From assembly GCA_951812665.1 (NCBI GenBank), contig CATOST010000018.1:186001-250000 (forward strand): a stretch of 64,000 nucleotides of DNA, given 5' to 3'. Source of the DNA: an uncultured Acidobacteriota bacterium. Lineage in GTDB: Bacteria; Acidobacteriota; UBA6911; RPQK01; JAJDTT01. The notes beneath the pieces are model-generated. The model did not search any database. It worked only from the letters and a program-made list of their open reading frames with translations, and was not told where the DNA came from. Shown one piece after another: positions 37,307-44,339 of the stretch. The position numbers and the translations under genes were made by a program. Position 1 is the first letter of the stretch. Each line of letters starts with the position of its first letter.

Positions 37307-37612
37307 GGGTGAATGGTAGTAGAGAAAATATGTCCACGTGTGAGGCAGCGTTTTTTCTGGCCTGCCGTTCATCCGCGATACCCTATTTTTTCATCGCTAT
37401 ACGGGGAGACTTTCTGAAAACCCTTCACCCTTTCACCAACGAGGCGTAACGTCTTGATATGGGACGAGATAATGTGGCTAGAGGTATGTCGGTGAAGGTC
37501 CTGGTGAAAGGGTGCGGCAGCTTTCACCGGAGTCGGTTCACCCGCTGTAAACCGGGATACTTCGGAGGATCATGGACGTTGAAGTAGGAAAACGAGAACG
37601 GGAGGAATTGCG
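37307..37612. other. Intergenic stretch with a perfect 13-bp inverted repeat
   Basis: No gene. CACCCTTTCACCA at 37426-37438 is exactly complementary to TGGTGAAAGGGTG at 37502-37514, 63 bases apart. Around the arms are related shorter motifs (CCCTTCACCC, GGTGAAGG). This could be a protein-binding site or an old transposon end. A strong ribosome-binding site (GGAGGAATT) at 37601 belongs to the next broken gene. Confidence 0.5.
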
Positions 37613-38005
37613 ATGAGACCGTGTTGGCTCGTGCTTCTACTGCTGGCTGTTTCTTGCCTCACCGCCGGTGTCGTCGAGCATGCGCAGCGCACGGCGGCGG
37701 ACTTGACAGCCTCGGCTGCCACAATGACCGGAAACGCGGGGAATACCATTGCCACCGCGGTGAGCTCGCGGGACGAACCTTCGCTTTGAAGGTGGAGGCC
37801 GAGAAGACACTGGCGGGCGGTGCACCGACCAAGTCCAAGAAATATCCATCCGCTATCGCGTAAGATCGTAACCTCTACGGTGGTTGGATCGATGCGGACG
37901 GTGATTGCCAGAACACCCGTCACGAGGTCCTGATCGCCGAGAGCACCGTCCCCAGACGCTTGACGCAAGGGGCTGTTCGGTCATCGCCGGGCGGTGGGAG
38001 GACCG
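37613..38005 (+). pseudogene. Decayed secreted HNH nuclease with YHCH motif
   Basis: ATG at 37613 after GGAGG opens a signal peptide (MRPCWLVLLLLAVSCLTAG) that runs to an early stop at 37789. In another frame (37621-37863) comes AHGGGLDSLGCHNDRKRGEY followed by HCHRGELAG, the motif of small secreted YHYH/YHCH-type domains. After an in-frame TAA the same frame continues [20 protein letters not shown], a hallmark of secreted HNH (DUF1524-like) nucleases. A third frame gives [15 protein letters not shown], the next conserved block. The catalytic HNH part is missing, cut off by the IS3 fragment. So at least two frameshifts and one stop have destroyed it. It is a non-IS gene trapped within the island. 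Confidence 0.65.
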
Positions 38006-38069
38006 AGGTACTCCACAAAATTCAGACAGGTGGCTAAGATGTAAAATCGCTGCCTACCAGCGGAGGCAC

Positions 38070-38432
38070 ATGAAGAAACGTCAGCGGAAGCAGTACAGTG
38101 CGGATTTGAAGGCGAAAGTGGCGTTGGAAACGATCAAGGGGCAGCGGACGATCCAGGAGATCGCATCGCACTACGGGATCCATCCGAACATGGTGACAAA
38201 CTGGAAAAAGCAGCTTCCGGGGCGGAGCCGCAGAGATTTTTTCGACGGGGCGTGGCTGGCCCGCGAAGCCGACGAACAATTGAAGGCGAAGTTCCACCAG
38301 CAGATCGGAAAGCTACAGGTGAACATGGACTGGCTCAAAAAAGCCCAGTCTGTCCCGGTAAAGGAACGTCTGGAATGGATCGACCCCACCAACGATTCAA
38401 GTATCAGTCGCCAGAGCATGCTGGCGGGGTGA
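38070..38432 (+). CDS. IS3-family transposase OrfA; OrfB missing
   Basis: From ATG at 38070 (CGGAGG four bases before it) a 120-residue protein begins MKKRQRKQYSADLKAKVALE, then TIQEIASHYGIHPNMVTNWK, the helix-turn-helix of IS3 OrfA. A leucine-zipper-like helix follows (QLKAKFHQQIGKLQVNMDWL). OrfA normally binds the IS ends and is joined to OrfB by frameshifting. No OrfB (DDE) sequence follows, so the element is dead. The downstream 200 bases to the ISAs1 end are AT-rich and hold nothing recognisable. Confidence 0.85.
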   Translation: MKKRQRKQYSADLKAKVALETIKGQRTIQEIASHYGIHPNMVTNWKKQLPGRSRRDFFDGAWLAREADEQLKAKFHQQIGKLQVNMDWLKKAQSVPVKERLEWIDPTNDSSISRQSMLAG

Positions 38433-38653
38433 CGTTCCCCTCAGGCTACCATGATCTTCCAGCGCCTCCACCGCCCGAACTTCCCCCTTCTGGGTCATTT
38501 GTTTCATCTGATTCATCTTCACTCAGCGCTAAATATAGCAACCACAAAATAAACATAGTCTACTTTCCTCCAGTAATACCTCACCCAAAGGCATATACAG
38601 TATAAAGTCAATTTTTTCTAATGTCAAGACAATACTGGCCTGGGGGCAGGGCC
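38433..38653. other. AT-rich spacer within the island
   Basis: The part 38510-38635 is much richer in A and T than the rest of the window. I see no gene, origin repeats or terminator. It ends with ACTGGCCTGGGGGCAGG, of which a close copy follows the other end of the ISAs1 element (40789 on), a possible target duplication. Confidence 0.5.
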
Positions 38654-40785
38654 ATCCCACGCTAGGAATATCTGACGATTCGCCCCAACAACCGCAGAGG
38701 TTTGCATTCTCCGCTGGCTTTTTTTCGCCCCAGGCTTCATCCTGGGGGTATGAGCGCTCCAGCAGACGACGAAGTGATCTTCAAGGAAACCCCGGAAGGG
38801 TTTTTCCTCAACGATGCCCAGGTGCGACTGGCCCGCCCCGACGAGCGGGTGAAGTGGGACCGACGGGTTCACCAACACCATTACCTCGGCTTCAATCGGT
38901 TTGCCGGTCGCGGTCTGCGCTACGTCGTCGAATGGCGCGGGAAGTGGCTGGCGCTCGCCGGCTGGCAGTCGGGCGCCTTCAAGTGTCGGCATCGGGACCG
39001 CTGGATCGGGTGGAAGCCCGACCTGCAGTACCGGCGTCTGCATCTGATCGCAAACAACACGCGATTCGTGATTCTCGCCTCCAAGGGCGTCTTCCCGGGT
39101 CTCGGTTCCTGGACGCTGGCCCGGATGCTGCGGCGTCTCGGCGACGACTGGCAGGCGCACTATGGACACCCGGTGCTGATCGCCGAGAGCTTCGTCGACC
39201 CCGCCCGCTTCGACGGCGCCCTCTACCGCGCTTCCAACTGGCGTTATCTCGGCGACACGCGGGGGTTTGCGCGTCACAACGGTCGCTATACCGATCCTCA
39301 CGGCCAGCCGAAGCAGCTGTACGTGTCCCCGTTGCGGCGCAACGCCTGCCGTCGTCTGCGCGACCCTCGCCCGCTGACCTCGAAGTGGGAGCCCAAGGGT
39401 CCGACCCGGAAGGGCGCGAGCGAGTTGCGCTCGCTGGTTCAGGAATTGGCCGAGATCAAGGATTTCCGGCGCGCCCAGGGGCGCAAGCATTCCGTGGCCT
39501 CGGTGCTCACCGTCTACCTGCTCGCGAGGCTGGCGAACCTGCGCGGACCGGTGGCCGCCGCCGAGTATGCGCAGAAGCTCTCGCAGCCGGAACTCGAGGC
39601 GATCGGCGCCTGGAAGAACCCCCGGACCGGCCGCTACGTTCCGGTCTCCAAGTCCACCCTGCACCGCGTGATCTCCTCGGTGGATCCGGACCAGATCGAG
39701 GCCGTGCTCCGGCGGTTCTCGATGCCGAGACTGCAACTGGGCCGCGCGATTGCGGTGGACGGGAAGCGGATTCGCGGCGCCAACCGCAACGGAGACGGAC
39801 ACTTCGAGACCGCGACCCTGGTCGAGCACACCACCCGATTGCCCCTCGCCACTCTCAGCTTCAATGAAGAGGGTGCGGAGATCGCCGCCGTGCGCGCTCT
39901 GCTGGAGAAGGTCGACGTCGCGGGCCGCGTCCTCACCGTCGACGCCTTGCACACCACCCGCGAGACCGCGCGCGTCATCGTCGAAACCCACGGGGCCGAC
40001 TATCTCATGACGGTCAAGGAAAACGCCCCCGAAACCCATGAGATGCTCTCGACCATCGACTGGAACCGGGACGCGACCGGGTCTTTCCAGGAAGAGACCG
40101 ACTTGGCCCATGGGCGCATCGAGCAGCGCTCCATCCAGGTCATGACTCCTCTGGAGGGCCTCCTGAACTACCCCCACGTCGCCCAGATCTTCCGCATCAC
40201 ACGCCGGCGCACCGACGCCCGGCAAAACGGAACCGGAAAAACCAGCCGCGAGCAGGTCTACGGCATCACCTCGGCGCCGGCTTACCGCGCGTCCCCCCGG
40301 CAACTCCTTGCCGACAACCGCGGCCACTGGGCGGTCGAAGTCAATCACAACCTCCGGGACACCCTCTTTGCCGAAGACGACTGTCTCGCCCGCACCCGAT
40401 TCGCGCCGGCGAACAATGCGACCTGCACCAACCTCGCGATCGCGATCATCATTCACCAGACTTCGTTTGACAGCTTCGCCTCCGCCACTCGCCACTTCGC
40501 ACTCCAACGCCAGGACGCCTTCACCGCGCTGCTGTCTCCGTGAGCACCGGCCCAACTCCCATCCCCAGACGGCGACGATCCGATCCCTCCCGCCGTCCCT
40601 GAGACGGAACTTCTACTCGTCCGCAGCCCGACCGGGCCGCTCGGGACCCTCAGCGGCAGGAGCTCAGGGCCCTGACGGCCCCCATGGTGGCGCCCCCATT
40701 CGGACCGACCCAACGCCCTGGCCGACAGCAGCGCTCCCTGATCTCGAAAATCAACTCAATTCACGGCAATGTCAGAGCGTGGGAT
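38654..40785 (+). mobile_element. ISAs1-type element 1
   Basis: Terminal inverted repeats ATCCCACGCT (38654-38663) and AGCGTGGGAT (40776-40785) match perfectly over 10 bases. Outside both ends lie near-identical sequences, CTGGCCTGGGGGCAGG on the left and CCTGGCCTGGGGGAGG on the right, in direct orientation. The transposase gene is intact. About 230 bases follow it without another gene. Confidence 0.75.
38750..40543 (+). CDS. ISAs1-family transposase with DruA-like (DUF4338) N-terminal domain
   Basis: A 597-residue protein with two parts. Residues 1-210 match DUF4338, the domain of the Druantia phage-defence protein DruA: VKWDRRVHQHHYLGFNRFAG, LALAGWQSGAFKCRHRD, RWIGW, LYRASNWRYLGDTRG and PKQLYV. 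Residues 230-597 are an ISAs1-type DDE transposase: IKDFRRAQGRKHSVASVLTV, IAVDGKRIRGA (first Asp), VLTVDALHTTRETARVIVE (second Asp), YLMTVKENAPE and VEVNHNLRDTLFAEDDC. Fusion of these two domains is known in transposons; it does not by itself indicate defence. ATG at 38750 is chosen because the earlier start adds only a Pro/Arg stretch. Confidence 0.85.
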   Translation: MSAPADDEVIFKETPEGFFLNDAQVRLARPDERVKWDRRVHQHHYLGFNRFAGRGLRYVVEWRGKWLALAGWQSGAFKCRHRDRWIGWKPDLQYRRLHLIANNTRFVILASKGVFPGLGSWTLARMLRRLGDDWQAHYGHPVLIAESFVDPARFDGALYRASNWRYLGDTRGFARHNGRYTDPHGQPKQLYVSPLRRNACRRLRDPRPLTSKWEPKGPTRKGASELRSLVQELAEIKDFRRAQGRKHSVASVLTVYLLARLANLRGPVAAAEYAQKLSQPELEAIGAWKNPRTGRYVPVSKSTLHRVISSVDPDQIEAVLRRFSMPRLQLGRAIAVDGKRIRGANRNGDGHFETATLVEHTTRLPLATLSFNEEGAEIAAVRALLEKVDVAGRVLTVDALHTTRETARVIVETHGADYLMTVKENAPETHEMLSTIDWNRDATGSFQEETDLAHGRIEQRSIQVMTPLEGLLNYPHVAQIFRITRRRTDARQNGTGKTSREQVYGITSAPAYRASPRQLLADNRGHWAVEVNHNLRDTLFAEDDCLARTRFAPANNATCTNLAIAIIIHQTSFDSFASATRHFALQRQDAFTALLSP

Positions 40786-40809
40786 AGTCCTGGCCTGGGG
40801 GAGGCCTGC

Positions 40810-42894
40810 GCAAAAGTCGTAAGTGAGCAGGTTGGCGGGTGGTATGCGAGTAGGTTGCGACGGTGCTGGATGCGGACAGGGGAGTGTTGTTGTGCGTTGT
40901 AAGGGAGATCACTGGAGTCGGAGGGAGGGATAGGGCCCGTCCCGTCAGGGATTTCGGTCCGTGCCGACGCACAGCGACGCGAGCGGGCGCGAATCGGGGG
41001 TTCGGGACGCGGCCGTGTCAGTTCGGCGTGGGGGTCAGGATCGTATCGAGGGCCGCTTGCGGTCGGGCGGCAAAGTACCGGTTCGCCTCGGGCATGAACT
41101 GGAAGCAACTGCGACGCACGATGGAGATGGCGGCGTTGGTGAGGGCGGCGAGATTGCGCGGGAGATGGCGGGTCCTCGCCCGGCAGCGATCTTCGTCGTA
41201 GGTGAAGTCGCGCACGTAGTGGAGCCGGTTCTCGATCTCCCAGTGCTGGCGAGGGAGCGCGAGCAATTGCTGGGGTCCGGCCTCCTGGCGGCTCAATGAG
41301 GTGAGACACCAGGCGGTTTCCGTGCTGCTGGTTTTGCGGCTCAGGACATGACGTTCCCGCTCCACGCGCAACGCCTGCCGGCGTCCATAGAGATCGACAT
41401 AACCGTCCCACTCCGGGCCGCTGACGTCCACCACCGCGCACTGACGCCGCTCGATGCGGCCATGCGCCTTCTGCCATTGTTCCTGCCAGGTGCGGGCCCG
41501 GCTCCAGTCGATGGCCTGCAGGTCCTCCATGAGGGTTTTCTGGTTGCTCTTGACTGCGGTCACCAGATAGGCGCGCCCGGCAACGGTCGATCAGGCACCG
41601 TGCGGTCTCCTGCTGCACGTGCATGGCATCGAGCGTCACGGTCCGGTTGCGGAGGTCGAGGATCTCGGCCAGTTCCCGCACCGCCGTGATCTCGTTGGTG
41701 GTATCGCCGACCTGAACCTGTCCGAGCACCAGGCCGCTGCCGTGCTCCACCGCAGCCACCAGCATTCGGCGCTGGTCGTCCGGAAGCGCCTTGGACGCGC
41801 CGCGGACGTCCTTGCCGTCCATCGCCACGGGCGTCCCTTCACCCAAGTGTTGCGCGGTCCACTCCTGCAGGACGCGATCCAACGTCTCGGGCGGCAACGA
41901 CGTCAAGATGTAGCGGAACGTCGAGATCGCCGGCGCCGTATAGCGCTTCCGGCTCGGGCTCCAGAACGCCCCCACCGCGCGTAACTGATCCTGGTCCAGC
42001 AGGGCCGCAAACTCCCCCATGGCGGTGACCCCGCGATAGCCGGCCAGCCGTGCCGCGATCGCAATCGCCAGATAGCAGGACAACGGATAGCGTTGCCCGC
42101 GAGCCTTGCGAAAGTCCGGAATCTCGCCGAGATACTCCGCCAGAGAGCGCAACGCCGGCGCCGCCATCGGCTCGCGTTTCTCCCCCAGCTGCCACGCCGC
42201 CGGCTCCTCCTCGCCGCAGAGCACATCGCGGGCATCCGCCCGCAACGGATACACATACACCTGCTTGGGTTTGCCGTTCCTCCGCCAGCGGGCCCGACCG
42301 CCCGACTCCCGCGAATACCCCTGGGTCATCCCCAGCCGCCGCCAGTTCGCCGCCCGATAGCAGGTGCCCGCAAACCGCGACGGGTCGACGAAGGTCTCCG
42401 CCAGCAACACCGGATACCCGTGAATCGCCTCCATGTCCCCCGCCAGTCGCCGCAGACTCAATCCCAGAACCCGAGACGCCAGATTCGGGACCCGCCCCGC
42501 CTCCAGCACCACGAATCGCGCATTGTTCGCGAGCAGATGCAGCCGCCGGAATTGCCGCTGTGCAGACCACCCGATCCACTGGTCCCGGACTCCCACCTTG
42601 AACGCGCCGGCATGCCAGCCCAGCAACGCCAGCCACTGGTCCCCGAGCACCGCCACATGGCGGAGCGCCTTCCCGAACAGCCCGCGGAAGGGAAGATAAT
42701 GATGCTCCGCCACCAGCGCGTCCCAACGCCGACGCTCCTCGACTCGGAGAACCGGTCGCACCGTCACCTCTCCCAATACAATCCTGTCGCCGACGGTTCC
42801 TGCAGAATGCATGCCTCCCTGCATACCACAACGACTTTTGTTTGGCCAGTCCGAATCCCTCCGTTGCTCCCACTTTCTCTCTCACGACTTTTGC
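40810..42894 (-). mobile_element. ISAs1-type element 2
   Basis: Ends GCAAAAGTCGTAAGTGAG (40810-40827) and, inward on the other strand, GCAAAAGTCGTGAGAGAG (from 42894) agree at 16 of 18 positions. The element is tail to tail with ISAs1 element 1, only 24 bases away, and its right end lies 6 bases from the lemA 3' fragment. Its transposase is frameshifted. Confidence 0.75.
41018..42824 (-). pseudogene. ISAs1-family transposase with DruA-like domain, frameshifted
   Basis: The N-terminal DUF4338 part is intact: RRWDALVAEHHYLPFRGLFG, WLALLGWHAGAFKVGVRDQW, CYRAANWRRLGMTQGYS, PKQVYVYPLRADARDV. The ISAs1 domain follows: IPDFRKARGQRYPLSCYLAI, VAMDGKDVRGA and VTLDAMHVQQETARCLIDR. One extra base near 41575 throws the frame, and the correct continuation, VTAVKSNQKTLMEDLQAIDW through HWEIENRLHYVRDFTYDEDR, is read in the next frame to its stop at 41018. 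It differs widely from the transposase of element 1, so the two did not arise by local duplication. Confidence 0.85.
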
Positions 42895-42900
42895 CTAGTC

Positions 42901-43224
42901 CTGGGAGCCGCCCGGACCACAGCCGGCAAGGCTCAGATCGCCGGCCAGATGGAAGGGATGCTGTCCCGTCTTCTCCTGGTCGCCGAGCGCTATCCCGAGC
43001 TCAAGTCCAATCAGAATTTCCTGGCTCTGCAGGATGAGCTGGCCGGGACCGAGAACCGGATCGCCGTGGAGCGGCGCCGCTACAATCAGACCGTACGGGA
43101 CTACAACACGACGGTCCGCCGATTCCCCACCAACCTGGTGGCCGGTTTTTACGGCTTCGAGCGGAGCACGGCTTACTTCGAAGCCGCCGAGGGAGCCGAA
43201 GCGGCTCCCTCCGTGGAGTTCTGA
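42901..43224 (+). pseudogene. lemA: lemA paralogue 2, 3' part only
   Basis: From 42901 the frame reads GAARTTAGKAQIAGQMEGML, SRLLLVAERYPELKSNQNFL, ALQDELAGTENRIAVERRRY, NQTVRDYNTTVRRFPTNLVA and GFYGFERSTAYFEA, the C-terminal half of LemA, ending at 43224. The N-terminal membrane helix and first half are absent, cut off by ISAs1 element 2. The first 28 codons repeat the segment also found at the end of lemA fragment 1, at 73 of 84 bases, with differences almost all at silent positions. It is therefore a second gene, not the other half of the first. Its end overlaps the convergent TrmI-like gene by 52 bases. Confidence 0.85.
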
Positions 43225-44126
43225 TCCGCAGGTTCCTCATAGATACGCCGGGCGGAAATCAGAAAACCGGTGTGCGCCACCATCCGATGGACCGGCCGGA
43301 TGGACTCCTCGCTGATGTGCCAGGGACGGACCAGCGATTCGGTGGTTTCGATGTGCGCCCAGTCCGGGTCGCGCTGCAATTTTCTCACCAGCCGGTACAC
43401 CTGAAGCGCCGTGGGGAGCCAGCAGAGAAGGCTGCCGCCCGGTCTCAACGCCGCCGCCGCCGAGTCGACGGTGCGCTCCGGTTCGGGGATATCGAGCAGG
43501 ATCGTGTCCAGGTCCTTCTCCCGGATCCCGTCGTAGACATCCTCCAGAACGATCGTGTGCCGCGCTCCCGAAGCCCCGTAGAGGTCCGCGAATTCGGAGA
43601 GCGTGTCCCGGGCCAGCGAAGCGAACTCTTCCCGGCGCTCGTAGGAGATGAGATGACCCTGCGGCCCCAGGAAACGGAGCAGGACCAGGGCCACCGACCC
43701 GGACCCGATGCCCGCCTCCAGAACCCGGGCCCCGGGATAGATGTCACCCCGGATCAGGATCTGCGTCGAGTCCCGCGGGTAGATGATCTGGGTTCGACGG
43801 CGCAGCCCTTTGAGAACGTACCGTTCCAGGGTAGGCCGCAGGCAGACGACGGGCATTCCCTGGCGGCTCAGAAACCGGCAGCCTGGGGGCTTGCCCACGA
43901 TCTCGTCGTGGTAGACGTGGCCGGTATGGGAGTGGTGGAAGAGGCCTCCCGGGCGCAGTTGAAACATGTGGCGCTTGTTCTTGGGTCCGATGAGCAGAAC
44001 CAGCTCACCCTCCCGAAGGGGAACCCGCTGCAGCGCCGATGTCGCGTCCGAGGCCATCACGGGAGAATAGTCACGCCCATTTTCGGGTGTCAAATGGGCC
44101 GAGGTGGAATCGGTCGAATTATCCAA
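43173..44126 (-). CDS. tRNA (adenine-N1)-methyltransferase, TrmI-like
   Basis: A 317-residue SAM-dependent methyltransferase of the TrmI group, which makes m1A58 in the T-loop of tRNA. An N-terminal beta domain (LREGELVLLIGPKNKRHMF) is followed by IIYPRDSTQILIRGDIYPGA, the TrmI signature. Motif I is VLEAGIGSGSVALVLLRFLG, and LDTILLDIPEPERTVDSAAA provides the catalytic Asp-Pro-type motif (LLDIPEP in place of the usual LDLPEP). The start is uncertain: ATG at 44126 or 44057, where homology begins. Cytoplasmic. Its 3' end runs into the lemA fragment on the opposite strand, suggesting the native intergenic space is intact on this side. Confidence 0.85.
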   Translation of the reverse strand: MDNSTDSTSAHLTPENGRDYSPVMASDATSALQRVPLREGELVLLIGPKNKRHMFQLRPGGLFHHSHTGHVYHDEIVGKPPGCRFLSRQGMPVVCLRPTLERYVLKGLRRRTQIIYPRDSTQILIRGDIYPGARVLEAGIGSGSVALVLLRFLGPQGHLISYERREEFASLARDTLSEFADLYGASGARHTIVLEDVYDGIREKDLDTILLDIPEPERTVDSAAAALRPGGSLLCWLPTALQVYRLVRKLQRDPDWAHIETTESLVRPWHISEESIRPVHRMVAHTGFLISARRIYEEPADQNSTEGAASAPSAASK

Positions 44127-44143
44127 GAATGGGAGAATCTCTC

Positions 44144-44223
44144 GTAGGGGCGACCCTTGTGGTCGCCCTCCCTGGGCCGATCAGTGAAGGGCGAAAGCGG
44201 GCACCCACAAGGGGTGCCCCTAC
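44144..44223. repeat. Pair of palindromic repeats facing each other
   Basis: Hairpin one, GTAGGGGCGACC...GGTCGCCC (44144-44168), has a CTTGT loop. Hairpin two, GGGCACCC...GGGTGCCCCTAC (44199-44223), has a CAAG loop. The outer ends GTAGGGGC and GCCCCTAC are also complementary, so the pair can fold as one large structure. Similar units occur at 59750 and 60895. Confidence 0.8.
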
Positions 44224-44339
44224 GTCGCGATCCTCGTTCAAACCTGCTTCCCCTGCTCTACTGAACCCCCGGAAAAATGGGGACGGTGTTGGTGGTGGAA
44301 ACCATGACGATGCTCGGCCGGTGCTGCTATTGTAGCCCG

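Larger units (their letters stand above)
28033..42900. mobile_element. Nested mobile-element island
   Basis: About 14.9 kb made almost wholly of insertion sequences and relics between two broken lemA genes. In order: an IS end with CTGAAGTTCCAG (28038-28049), IS630 with nested insertions (28061-35406), an IS1634 fragment, an IS4-like fragment whose right end has the inverse CTGGAACTTCAG (37289-37300), a decayed nuclease gene, IS3 orfA, an AT-rich stretch, and two ISAs1 elements. The CTGAAGTTCCAG inverted pair suggests that the outermost left segment out to 37300 was once one composite or one element. No integrase for the whole island and no conjugation genes are present, so it grew by successive insertions. 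Confidence 0.8.

Noticed and set aside
38510-38635. AT-rich stretch as a replication origin
   Set aside because: No iterons, DnaA boxes or replication gene nearby; it simply lies between two IS remnants.
28033-42900. Island as an integrative conjugative element or prophage
   Set aside because: No relaxase, type IV secretion, capsid, terminase or flanking tRNA duplication; every segment is an insertion sequence or a relic.
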